From the NCBI GenBank assembly GCA_041686915.1, contig JAWLDB010000086.1:1-10861 (forward strand): a stretch of 10,861 bases of DNA. Direction: 5' to 3'. The notes under the pieces are model-generated. The model saw only the letters and a list, made by a program, of their open reading frames with translations, was not told the origin of the DNA and searched no databases. The position numbers were made by a program, and so were the translations under genes. How positions within the stretch are numbered: position 1 is the first letter of the stretch; every line of letters starts with the position of its first letter. Below are positions 1 to 7,363 of this stretch, one piece after another. This DNA is from JAWLDB01 sp041686915. Its GTDB lineage: Bacteria; Bacillota; UBA994; UBA5500.

Positions 1-308
1 TATGGATGCGCGTCGCTGGTGTAGGGTCAACCCCGGGCCTCACTTTTGAGAATGCCATGCCCCTAATGGACCATGGCTTTAGTTGCGGGGATAACTGCGC
101 TAGCTGCGGCACCTGTGAGAGGGTCTGCCCAGTCCAGAACATCGAGTTAGCTGATGGTAAGCCTAGCTGGCAGCACCACTGTGAGCAGTGCTTCGCTTGT
201 CTGCACTGGTGTCCCCAGGCGGCCATTCAGTTTGGGGCTAAGACACAGGGCAAACAGAGGTATCATCATCCCGATGTAGTTTTGGCAGACATGCTACTAG
301 AGCAGTGA
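1..308 (+). CDS. EFR1-family ferredoxin, C-terminal part (5' truncated by window edge)
   Basis: The frame is open to the left edge of the window, so the ATG at 6 is probably internal and the gene begins upstream. Counting from that Met, two typical 4Fe-4S motifs are visible: C31-x2-C34-x2-C37-x3-C41-P and C59-x2-C62-x2-C65-x3-C69-P. The intervening text (a CPVQNI stretch, GKPSW, then CEQCFACLHWCP and a YHHP near the C-terminus) is the signature I associate with EFR1-family proteins. Those normally carry an N-terminal flavodoxin-like domain of about 150 residues before the ferredoxin part; that half would lie off the window. The expected role is cytoplasmic electron transfer with two [4Fe-4S] clusters, and the physiological partner is unknown for most members. 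The reading of the Fe-S motifs is certain; the EFR1 family name is from memory of the motif pattern. Confidence 0.85.
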   Translation, partial: WMRVAGVGSTPGLTFENAMPLMDHGFSCGDNCASCGTCERVCPVQNIELADGKPSWQHHCEQCFACLHWCPQAAIQFGAKTQGKQRYHHPDVVLADMLLEQ

Positions 309-401
309 GGGATCTGCAAAGTGAAACGGATTATGCAGCTGACCGTAATGGATAATCGATGAAGAAAGCCCGACCTGAGAGGGCATTTAGGGAGGTAGAT
401 C

Positions 402-1364
402 ATGTTTCAGACGGTAGGTTATACCCTGCTTGGTCTTCTGGCGCTAAGCACTGTTTATCACAACGCCCGCAAAGGGATTGAACTTAGGAACAACCCGCCA
501 CCCGGTAAGCTAATCACGGTGGGGGATGGGAGAATGCACATCTACGGCAAAGGCAAAGGTTCTCCTACCATACTCTTTACCTGTGGGAATGGCATGGCTT
601 TTACCCTGGGCAATTTTTACCCTGCCTTTATCAGGCTGGCCGAAGAAACCAGGGTGCTAGTATATGACCGCTTTGGTTATGGGTGGAGCGAGTCCACCTC
701 TAGGCCAAGGACGATAAAGCAGATCAATGCAGACCTCAGGGAACTGTTAGACAAGGCCGGGGAAAGCGGGCCGTTTATCCTTGTGGGGCATTCCCTGGGA
801 GGTGCCGAAGCAGTGCAGTTTGCCCAGCGTTATCCGGAGCTTGTGGCGGGAGTAGTCACTTTGGATGGAACCACTCCAGCGTTCTATAAGGACAGGAAAC
901 CACTCCTTGTTGAAAACACTGTTGCTTCCACAGTAGCCAGGTTTATGAGTGTAACAGGCGCATTAAGAGCCTTAACCAGGCTTAAGCTGCTTAGCACAGC
1001 AGGCGCTTCCCTTCCAAAAGAAATCGCAGATTTAACCGATATGATGACATACGACAAGGTCTACAGCCGCGAAGCCGTAGAGGAGGTCAAAGCTCTGGTC
1101 AATCACGATGAGGAACAGGGCACTCTCAGTTCGATACCTCTCTTGATACTGACGGCAGAAAACCTGGAGATGCAGAAAAAACAGCCCGAAGTGTACCAGT
1201 ACTTCGCCAATAGCCAAACAGAGCTGTTGTCGTTGTCCTCAGAGAGCCGACAGAAGATCATCCAGGATGCAGACCACTACTTCCCAATCAAAAAGCCGGA
1301 TGTTGTCACCGAAGAGGTGCTGAGTTTCTTTGATGAGCTAAGGGACCGGGGAAAGCCGGAGTAG
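402..1364 (+). CDS. alpha/beta hydrolase with N-terminal membrane anchor
   Basis: A 320-residue protein of the alpha/beta-hydrolase fold. The ATG at 402 follows a strong GGAGG at 391-395. Residues 1-20 form a hydrophobic segment followed by basic residues (NARKG), which suggests a signal anchor with the enzyme held at the membrane. The nucleophile elbow is GHSLGG at 129-134, so Ser131 is the likely nucleophile. DRFGYGWS (89-96) is the usual motif before helix A. His292 in the QDADHYF stretch near the C-terminus is the likely catalytic His. The acid is less clear: Glu253 after the strand PLLILTAEN, or Asp155, are candidates. A C-G-N-G sequence at 61-64 sits where the oxyanion-hole loop is expected. 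The substrate cannot be read from the sequence; esterase, lipase or lactonase-type activities are all possible. It stands alone between the ferredoxin gene and its own terminator. Confidence 0.85.
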   Translation: MFQTVGYTLLGLLALSTVYHNARKGIELRNNPPPGKLITVGDGRMHIYGKGKGSPTILFTCGNGMAFTLGNFYPAFIRLAEETRVLVYDRFGYGWSESTSRPRTIKQINADLRELLDKAGESGPFILVGHSLGGAEAVQFAQRYPELVAGVVTLDGTTPAFYKDRKPLLVENTVASTVARFMSVTGALRALTRLKLLSTAGASLPKEIADLTDMMTYDKVYSREAVEEVKALVNHDEEQGTLSSIPLLILTAENLEMQKKQPEVYQYFANSQTELLSLSSESRQKIIQDADHYFPIKKPDVVTEEVLSFFDELRDRGKPE

Positions 1365-1382
1365 TAGACCATAAGAAAACCG

Positions 1383-1416
1383 AGGGGCTGACTCAAACTG
1401 CTGAGTCAGCCCTTTC
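1383..1416 (+). terminator. intrinsic terminator after the alpha/beta hydrolase gene
   Basis: A perfect 11-bp stem, GGGCTGACTCA (1385-1395) against TGAGTCAGCCC (1402-1412), with a 6-base loop AACTGC and followed by TTTCT. It starts 19 bases after the hydrolase stop codon. The U-tract is short, but the stem is long and G/C-rich at its base. Confidence 0.85.
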
Positions 1417-1481
1417 TCATTACCAAAGTTTAGATTCTAGGCAATGCACCTTGTCCAATACCATCTGTTACCATCATCCGA

Positions 1482-1510
1482 TTGATTATATCGACAAAGT
1501 ATGACATAAT
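1482..1510 (+). promoter_or_regulatory. sigma-A-like promoter for the signalling operon
   Basis: TTGATT at 1482-1487 and CATAAT at 1505-1510 are separated by exactly 17 bases, each differing by one or two bases from the vegetative consensus TTGACA/TATAAT. Transcription would begin near 1516-1518. An inverted repeat, ATTCTA (1511-1516) with TAGAAT (1527-1532), covers the expected start site and could be an operator or the first hairpin of the leader. No other promoter of similar quality was seen in the 1417-1696 interval. Confidence 0.6.
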
Positions 1511-1516
1511 ATTCTA

Positions 1517-1696
1517 ACATATAAAATAGAATTAAGGTCCTACCAAAGGCGGGGGACGCCGATCGGGTAAGGGCGGAAGCCGGCTACGAAGCCGCCAGAT
1601 AGAGACGAAAGAGGCGACTCGTTAGGGTTGCCTCTTTTCACTTCAATCCAAGACGGCCCGCGAGGGCCTGATAATGCAGGAGGGAGAGAGATAAGG
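1517..1696 (+). promoter_or_regulatory. structured 5' leader, candidate riboswitch or attenuator
   Basis: Together with the terminator at 1383-1416 and the promoter, this accounts for the gene-free stretch from 1365 to 1696. The leader contains several possible helices: CCTACC (1539-1544) with GGTAAGG (1566-1572, one bulged A) enclosing a small hairpin GGCG (1548-1551)/CGCC (1557-1560); and GGCGG (1572-1576) with CCGCC (1592-1596), which competes with an inner hairpin GGCT-ACGA-AGCC (1582-1593). An intrinsic terminator follows at 1608-1638, and a further hairpin GGCCC-GCGA-GGGCC at 1655-1668 lies just before the ribosome binding site. Promoter, folded RNA, terminator, then gene is the layout of a transcription-controlling riboswitch. 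I do not recognise the family: there is a GGGGACGC stretch (1552-1559) reminiscent of class I c-di-GMP elements, but the conserved remainder of that aptamer is not found. Confidence 0.4.
1608..1638 (+). terminator. intrinsic terminator inside the leader of the CheW-GGDEF gene
   Basis: AAAGAGGC (1608-1615) pairs perfectly with GCCTCTTT (1630-1637), and the stem continues inward through GACTC (1616-1620) with GGGTT (1625-1629), using two G-U pairs, to a GTTA loop. This gives a 13-bp hairpin with four U residues at its 3' side. It lies between a promoter and a start codon and not after a gene, so it is best read as a conditional terminator (attenuator). Confidence 0.7.
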
Positions 1697-3136
1697 GTGG
1701 GAACTGCGAGTAAGCATCCGGAAGACATGCAGTTCGTGATGTTCACTCTTGGCCAGGAAGAGTATGGCGCGGATATGGCGACGGTCAGTGAGATAGTTCG
1801 CATGGCAGCAATTACCGGTTTGCCGGATGCACCAGATTTCGTAGAGGGCGTAACCAACCTGCGGGGCGAGGCGATAACCGTGATCGACCTGCGTAAGCGG
1901 TTTGGGATTCCCGGTAAGCTGAGCTCTGAGACGAGAATCATCGTGACAGAACTAAACGGCAACCCGGTTGGCTTTGTGGTTGATGCGGTAGAGGTGTTGC
2001 GCCTGGAAAAAGGCGCGATTGAACCGCCGCCCGCCAGTATGCCAGGGCTTCCCGTCCAGTCGGTTGTGGGATTGGCCAGATTGGAAGAACGCCTGGTTGT
2101 CCTGCTGAACCTGCATGAGCTGCTGACGGTAGAAGAGCAGCTAAGGCTTGCCCTGCTGCAAGAGAAAAGGATGCGCTTGGAAAAGGAGAAGGACCTAGAC
2201 CTCCTGATTTGGGGGACAGAAGTGCTCATTCAGGTGGAGTCTGAGGAAGTGCTGTTGGCTGAGGCCGGAGAGATGGCCATGGTGCTGAACCTTGAGGCGG
2301 GGTTCTTTCTCATCAAAGAAGAGAAGTGGAGCATCCGGGCACCGTTTGGCAGGCTGAAGGGTAACGACACCGGCTGGGAAGAGTGGCTGTTTGAGCAGCT
2401 CAAAATCCAACCCGATGTGGATTATGCGGGACACGATGCTCCGGCCCTGTTGCGATTGGCACCCACCTCCGAAAGGAAAGACCTTCCCTGGAGGAATGTG
2501 CTCGTTCAGCCTCTGGAGACGCATGATGGCATTATTGGTGAGCTGTGGCTGCTGGATACCGGCAGTGCGCTGGAGAAGAAACAGGGCATCTTTGCAGCCT
2601 TCGCCCGGAACCTCGGCGCAACTTTGCAGAGCATCCGGGTGAGGGCCAAGCTGGAACAGCTGGCCAGCACTGATGCATTGACCGGGGTGCTCAACCGGAA
2701 TGGTTTGCTGGAACGATTGAAAGCGGTTATCTCAGTCAGCCGGCGGCATAAATCCAGTTTTCTGTTGCTTGTTCTGGATCTTGACGGGTTTAAGACTCTT
2801 AACGATTCCCAAGGGCATCCGGTTGGAGACCTGGCCCTGAAGACACTGGCCCGCAATTTGAAGGATGCCATCCGCGAGCATGATGTCCTGGCTCGTACCG
2901 GGGGAGATGAGTTCACGCTTGTATTGACTGAAATGGCCAAGAGCCAGGAGGCTATAGCCGTTGTGAAGCGTTTGCGGGATAGCATGGGTCTGGAACAGTT
3001 CGACCTGGGGGTAAGCATTGGCATAGCTGAGTTCCCTTCCGAAGGTGAAGATTATGAAGTGCTTTATCGTCTGGCTGACCAGCGTTTGTACCGCAGCAAG
3101 CATAGTGGGAAAGGCCAGATAGTTTTCGCAGAATGA
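1697..3136 (+). CDS. CheW - GAF-like - GGDEF diguanylate cyclase
   Basis: A 479-residue protein if started at the GTG at 1697, which follows AGGAGGG (1678-1684) with a slightly long spacing of 12 bases. The frame runs further upstream into the leader terminator, which is unlikely to be coding; an ATG at 1727 is an alternative. Residues about 11-147 form a CheW domain (FTLGQEEYGADM, then GLPDAPDFVEGVTNLRGE), the adaptor that normally couples receptors to CheA. Residues about 167-317 resemble a degenerate GAF sensor domain. Residues about 320-479 are a GGDEF domain that makes c-di-GMP from two GTP: DLDGFK begins at Asp361 (metal ligand), Asn369-Asp370 follow, and the GGDEF motif is exact at 402-406. 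REHD at 393-396 lies five residues before it and fits the RxxD inhibitory I-site, so product feedback is expected. No EAL or HD-GYP phosphodiesterase domain is present. It is the first gene of a three-gene operon. Confidence 0.9.
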   Translation: MGTASKHPEDMQFVMFTLGQEEYGADMATVSEIVRMAAITGLPDAPDFVEGVTNLRGEAITVIDLRKRFGIPGKLSSETRIIVTELNGNPVGFVVDAVEVLRLEKGAIEPPPASMPGLPVQSVVGLARLEERLVVLLNLHELLTVEEQLRLALLQEKRMRLEKEKDLDLLIWGTEVLIQVESEEVLLAEAGEMAMVLNLEAGFFLIKEEKWSIRAPFGRLKGNDTGWEEWLFEQLKIQPDVDYAGHDAPALLRLAPTSERKDLPWRNVLVQPLETHDGIIGELWLLDTGSALEKKQGIFAAFARNLGATLQSIRVRAKLEQLASTDALTGVLNRNGLLERLKAVISVSRRHKSSFLLLVLDLDGFKTLNDSQGHPVGDLALKTLARNLKDAIREHDVLARTGGDEFTLVLTEMAKSQEAIAVVKRLRDSMGLEQFDLGVSIGIAEFPSEGEDYEVLYRLADQRLYRSKHSGKGQIVFAE

Positions 3137-3171
3137 TACATCGTCATAGACACTATAGAGGGGGAGATTAG

Positions 3172-6100
3172 ATGGGATTGCCGGAAGTCATCAGGGTAGA
3201 TAAAGAGAAGTGTCAGCACTGTCTGGCCTGCCTCCGGGTTTGTCCAGTGAAACTCTGCAACATTGTTGAAACCGACGGTATTTTAGTGAACTCCGATCTG
3301 TGTATAGGTTGTGGAGAATGCATCAAGGCTTGTCGGGAAAAGGGACATTTCGCCCGGTCGGGGCTGGATGATTTCCCCGAGTTCACGGCAGCGCTAGAGA
3401 CAGGCGTTCCTTTAGGAATACTAGTCGCGCCTTCGGCAGCCGTCAACTTCCACCCCCACTTTGGGCAGATGCTGACGGCTCTGCGGAACATGGGGGTGGC
3501 GAAGGTCTTTGACGTGAGTTTCGGGGCGGAGATTACCACCTATCTCTACGCGAAGGCCTTGCAGTCAGGACTTACTCCACCGATCATTGCCCAACCCTGT
3601 CCTGCGATTGTCAGCTACATAGAGATTTATCAGCCGGAACTCGTTCCCCATCTGGCGCCAACGCATTCGCCTGTCGTCGATGCTGCCGTGTGGCTGAAGA
3701 ACCAGCCCGAATTTGAGCATTTGCAGCTGGCTTTCCTGGGGCCTTGTTTAGCCAAGCGGCGGGAGGTGCATGACCCGAACACCAAGGGTGTGGTTTCTTA
3801 TAATGTTACCTTTGAATCGCTGGCCGCCCACTTTGAGCAAGCAGGCATTGACTTGTCTGCGTTGGCGGAATCAGGTTTCGATACTCCAGAGGCAGAGCGT
3901 GCCGTTGTCTATTCTCAGCCAGGCGGACTGACGGAGACCTTCCGCCGGTTCGGTATACCGGTGCGCAAGGCGGATATCCCCAGAGTGGAAGGGCCGCAGG
4001 AGGTCTACTTAAGCTACCTGCCGGAGTTGGCCAAAGACATTACAGAGGGTAGGGCTCCCCTGCTGGTCGATATACTGAACTGCAGCCATGGCTGTAACGT
4101 GGGCCCGGCCTCAACCCACTGTCGTTCCAGGTACCAGATTGATCAGGTGATAGAAGCTCGCATGGAAGAACAGGTGCAAAAACACCAGGCAAGCGGGCAA
4201 GACAGGGAAACGCTACAGGAGTTTTACCAAGGGCTAGACGCACAAAACCTGGATTTCTCCCGGTCGTATACAGACAAATCCGCCGAGAACCACCTGCGAA
4301 CCCCAACCCCGGAAGAGGAAGAGCATATCTGGAACCTGATGCACAAAGCGACTAAAGAAGAACGCGGTATCAACTGCACTTCCTGTGGCTATGAAGACTG
4401 CCGCGACATGATGGTGGCAGTGGCCAACGGCCTGAACCATATTGAGAGCTGCAAGTATTACCTGTTTAAGGAGAACGAGCTGCACGTCCGCCAGTTGGAG
4501 GACCAGGCTGTAGAGATTGAAGAACAGCGCGATGAAATCGCGGCCATGAATGAAGAGTTGGAAGAGACTGTTGAGCTGCGCACCCGCGAACTGCGCAATC
4601 TGCTAAACAACGCCGGTCAAGGTTTCCTCTCCTTCGGTGCAGACCTGATGATCCATGATGAGTACAGTTCCGAGTGCCTGAGGATATTTGGACGGCAGAT
4701 TGATGGTCAGAAGTTCTCTTCCCTGATTTACCCACGCGATGCCGAACAGCGCATCTTCCTGGAGACGCTTTTTGCTGAGGTCTTTGCGCATCCCGATGAG
4801 CTGGATAGAGAACTTTACCTGCCTCTTCTGCCTACAGAGATTACTGTAGGAGATAAGCATGTACAGCTCGAGTACAAGATGATCAAGTATGCAGATAGGC
4901 TTGGGGCGGAGACCTGCATGGCGATCCTCACAGATGTAACTGGCAGAAGAGTTTTGGAGAGCCAGGTTGAGCAGGAACGGGACATGCTGAAGAAAGTGGT
5001 CAAGGTAGTGGCCAACTTCACGGATTTCCGGCAAAACGTGAAGGACTTTGAGCAGTTCCATCAGCTTCGCATAGGCGAAATCCTAAGCGCAGACTACGCC
5101 CTGGATGCCAAGATCAACGAGCTGCTCCGTGCCATCCACACTTTTAAGGGTAACTTTAGTCAGTTGGGAATGAGCTTCGTCTCCGAAAAACTGCACGACC
5201 TTGAATCCCGCCTGTCTGGGTTCCGCCTGGATTGGGATATCCAGGGTAGCGTACCGGGGATAGATGAAACAGCGCCACTGGAGAGCTTGCGTGAGTTGCT
5301 GGAGAGCATGCCCTTCCAATCATGGTTGGAGGTAGAGCTGGAATACCTGCAGCAGATTCTTGGTCAGGAGTTCCTGGACAAGGACGAAGAGCTGGTTATC
5401 AGCAAGGCGAAGCTTCTGGAGATTGAGAAGAAGATGGAGATCCTCCTGCCACCTACGGAGTGCAGGGCTCTGCTTCCGGAAATCCGCCGGCTCCGCTATA
5501 TGCCATTTGGCAGGCTGCTGCAGTCGTACCCCGAGTATACGCTTAGACTCGCGGAAAGACAGGAGAAGCAGCTTCATCCCTTTGACATTGACGGAGAGGA
5601 AATATTAGTTAACCCCGACCGCTACACCGGGTTTGCCAAATCGTTGGTCCACGTCTTCCGCAACGCCCTCGACCACGGCTTGGAAACAGCCGATGAGCGG
5701 ATAGAACTGGGCAAAGATGAGTATGGCAAGGTGAGCTGTCAGGTGTTAAATGAGAATGGCAACCTGGTCGTCACCATTTGGGACGACGGCAGAGGAATTG
5801 ATCCCCAAAGGCTCAAGGGACGGGCCTTGGAGAAAGGGCTGCTTGGTGAAATAGAGCTGGAGTGGATGACCGATGAGGAAGTACTTCAGCTGATCTTTGA
5901 CGATGGGTTCTCGACCAAGGATACTGTCACCGCTGTATCGGGTAGAGGGGTTGGCCTGGCCGCCGTCAAGCAGGAGCTCCTAAACTTAGGAGGAACGGTA
6001 CAAGTCGCAAGCCAGGTGGGACAAGGGACGGAGTTTAAGTTTACTTTGCAGCTGGAAAGTGAAGAAACATGGGGCATACCAATCTCCGAGCTGATGACCC

Positions 6101-6555
6101 CTCTCGTGGAAACGACGACAAACTACCTCCAAGAGCAGGCAGGGCTAGAGGTCCAGTCGCTGGGCAGTTTCGAGATATGGGAACCGAGTAAGCTGGAACT
6201 CCACAAGTTCACCTCGTTTGTCACTATCCGGGGGGCACTAGACAGCTCCTTCATCTTTAGTGCCGACGAGAAGGTGCTTAGCTCAATTGTGGAACAGCTC
6301 GTGCTCGGCGAGTTGTCGCCGGAAGAGAAGAACCTCTATATGGAGGACGTTTTGAGTGAGAGTACCAACACGATCCTGGGTAACTCCATCAAGGCGTTTC
6401 CGGGGTTGGAGGAACTGTTGGTGATTGATGCTCCGATTGCACTGTCTTCAGACGATGCTTTGGTGCGATATACCAACTCGGAAGTCTGGACCTGTGACAT
6501 ATCTACTAACCATGGGTTGCTCAAGCTCGGGCTGGTCAACCCTCAGATGACATAG
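3172..6555 (+). CDS. [FeFe]-hydrogenase-like sensor fused to HPt/CheA-type kinase and CheX-like domain
   Basis: A 1127-residue, apparently cytoplasmic protein; the ATG at 3172 follows GAGGGGGAG (3158-3166). Domains in order: two ferredoxin-type [4Fe-4S] motifs (C14-x2-C17-x2-C20-x3-C24; C44-x2-C47-x2-C50-x3-C54); a [FeFe]-hydrogenase large-subunit C-terminal domain (about 80-320) with H-cluster ligand candidates Cys143 in QPCPA, Cys192 in PCLAKRRE, and Cys304/Cys308 in NCSHGCNVG; an RnfB-type four-Cys motif C402-x2-C405-x4-C410-x16-C427; a coiled coil (about 433-475); a PAS-like region (about 475-595); an HPt domain with His656 in HTFKG; a CheA-like dimerisation region and HATPase (RNALDHG from 830, DDGRGID 871-877, GRGVGLA 924-930); and a CheX-like domain (about 965-1127) with ExxN at Glu1063-Asn1066. 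The proton-relay Cys of catalytic hydrogenases is Pro142 here, so sensing is more likely than H2 turnover. There is no CheW-like P5 domain. The inferred role is a redox- or H2-responsive kinase for the downstream regulator. Confidence 0.9.
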   Translation: MGLPEVIRVDKEKCQHCLACLRVCPVKLCNIVETDGILVNSDLCIGCGECIKACREKGHFARSGLDDFPEFTAALETGVPLGILVAPSAAVNFHPHFGQMLTALRNMGVAKVFDVSFGAEITTYLYAKALQSGLTPPIIAQPCPAIVSYIEIYQPELVPHLAPTHSPVVDAAVWLKNQPEFEHLQLAFLGPCLAKRREVHDPNTKGVVSYNVTFESLAAHFEQAGIDLSALAESGFDTPEAERAVVYSQPGGLTETFRRFGIPVRKADIPRVEGPQEVYLSYLPELAKDITEGRAPLLVDILNCSHGCNVGPASTHCRSRYQIDQVIEARMEEQVQKHQASGQDRETLQEFYQGLDAQNLDFSRSYTDKSAENHLRTPTPEEEEHIWNLMHKATKEERGINCTSCGYEDCRDMMVAVANGLNHIESCKYYLFKENELHVRQLEDQAVEIEEQRDEIAAMNEELEETVELRTRELRNLLNNAGQGFLSFGADLMIHDEYSSECLRIFGRQIDGQKFSSLIYPRDAEQRIFLETLFAEVFAHPDELDRELYLPLLPTEITVGDKHVQLEYKMIKYADRLGAETCMAILTDVTGRRVLESQVEQERDMLKKVVKVVANFTDFRQNVKDFEQFHQLRIGEILSADYALDAKINELLRAIHTFKGNFSQLGMSFVSEKLHDLESRLSGFRLDWDIQGSVPGIDETAPLESLRELLESMPFQSWLEVELEYLQQILGQEFLDKDEELVISKAKLLEIEKKMEILLPPTECRALLPEIRRLRYMPFGRLLQSYPEYTLRLAERQEKQLHPFDIDGEEILVNPDRYTGFAKSLVHVFRNALDHGLETADERIELGKDEYGKVSCQVLNENGNLVVTIWDDGRGIDPQRLKGRALEKGLLGEIELEWMTDEEVLQLIFDDGFSTKDTVTAVSGRGVGLAAVKQELLNLGGTVQVASQVGQGTEFKFTLQLESEETWGIPISELMTPLVETTTNYLQEQAGLEVQSLGSFEIWEPSKLELHKFTSFVTIRGALDSSFIFSADEKVLSSIVEQLVLGELSPEEKNLYMEDVLSESTNTILGNSIKAFPGLEELLVIDAPIALSSDDALVRYTNSEVWTCDISTNHGLLKLGLVNPQMT

Positions 6556-6595
6556 GCATTCGATAGACCAACTTATGGAGATAGGGGGAAGAACA

Positions 6596-7357
6596 ATGGC
6601 TACTGTGATGATTGTCGACGACTCGGCCATTATGCGTAGAAACCTGACCACGATTTTCACGCAGGCTGGGCACACGGTTGTAGCAGAGGCTGTCAATGGC
6701 GGACAGGCCCATCTGCGGTACCGTAACTTCCAGCCTGACTTGGTGACCATGGATATCACCATGCCGGGTGTAAATGGCATTGAGGGCATAAAGCTGATTA
6801 AGAAAGAGTTTCCCGATGCCAAGATTATTGTGGTTAGTGCGCTCGATCAACGGAACATGGTGCTTGACGCACTAAAAAGCGGTGCCATGCACTATATCAT
6901 CAAACCAATCTCCCCAGACAAGGTGATCTCGGTGGTCAACAAGGTCCTCGGGATTCCGGAAAAAGCGGAAAACGCTCAAGCAGAGGGCCTTGCAGAAGTG
7001 GCTGCCACCTCTATTGAAGAGGTGCAGGAGAGCACTCAGGACGGTAAACCCTTCGCCATTGAGAATGCTAACGGCATATTCCGTATTTCCGCCAATCCCG
7101 GTCTCACCACAGAGAATGTTGGGCTGCTTGAACAAGCCGTGCAAGGGCTGCTGTTTGTTCAGCCGCTGAAGGTGCTGTTTAGTATTGGTGAGACTACTGA
7201 GTTGGCAGACGCTGTCCTCGAGAAGATTGGGCAGTTTGTCCAGAAGGTGCGCGCCGCGAATGGCGAGGTAAGGGTAATCTCCCGCAATAAGGGGCTTGTG
7301 GATAAGGCCAAACAGAAGGGGATTGCAGGTTTAGCCGATACTATTGAGCATAAGTAG
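6596..7357 (+). CDS. CheY-like response regulator with C-terminal STAS-like domain
   Basis: A 253-residue protein. The ATG at 6596 is preferred over the one at 6575 because AGGGGG (6583-6588) lies 7 bases upstream of it and the protein then starts directly with the receiver fold (MATVMIVDDS). The receiver has every key residue: acidic pair Asp8/Asp9, phosphoacceptor Asp53 (VTMDITMPG), Ser81 and Lys103 (IIKPIS). After a charged, probably flexible linker (about 118-150), residues about 155-253 form an alternating alpha/beta domain with no DNA-binding helix-turn-helix. Its pattern (LADAVLEKIGQFVQKVRAANGEVRVIS, in part) suggests a STAS-like fold as in anti-anti-sigma factors, but the usual phosphorylated D-S-S-G motif is absent. 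It sits 40 bases after the sensor kinase, so it is the expected acceptor of phosphate from His656 and substrate of the CheX domain. Output through protein-protein contact rather than DNA binding is inferred. Confidence 0.85.
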   Translation: MATVMIVDDSAIMRRNLTTIFTQAGHTVVAEAVNGGQAHLRYRNFQPDLVTMDITMPGVNGIEGIKLIKKEFPDAKIIVVSALDQRNMVLDALKSGAMHYIIKPISPDKVISVVNKVLGIPEKAENAQAEGLAEVAATSIEEVQESTQDGKPFAIENANGIFRISANPGLTTENVGLLEQAVQGLLFVQPLKVLFSIGETTELADAVLEKIGQFVQKVRAANGEVRVISRNKGLVDKAKQKGIAGLADTIEHK

Positions 7358-7363
7358 ATGATT

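Noticed and set aside
328..356. Possible promoter with GATAAT at 351-356 before the alpha/beta hydrolase
   Set aside because: The -10-like hexamer is good, but no acceptable -35 hexamer lies 16-18 bases upstream.
365..388. Possible weak terminator hairpin (AAAGCCC with GGGCATTT) after the ferredoxin gene
   Set aside because: The continuous stem is only about 4 bp, a bulge interrupts it, and there is no U-tract.
1537..1605. Class I c-di-GMP (GEMM) riboswitch
   Set aside because: Only GGGGACGC and a CGGGTAAGG-like stretch resemble it; the conserved GCAAAGCC part and the usual 3' strand are missing, so it is reported only as an unassigned candidate leader.
1694..1710. AGGGTGGGAACTGCGAG, similar to the T-box element AGGGTGGNACCGCG
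   Set aside because: It lies downstream of the terminator and over the start codon of the CheW-GGDEF gene, has no specifier stem, and is not an exact match; a T-box sequence must precede its terminator.
1540..2229. 229-codon frame on the - strand over the leader and CheW region
   Set aside because: It is Ser/Arg/Thr-rich with no domain signal and lies opposite a clear CheW domain; it is a shadow frame.
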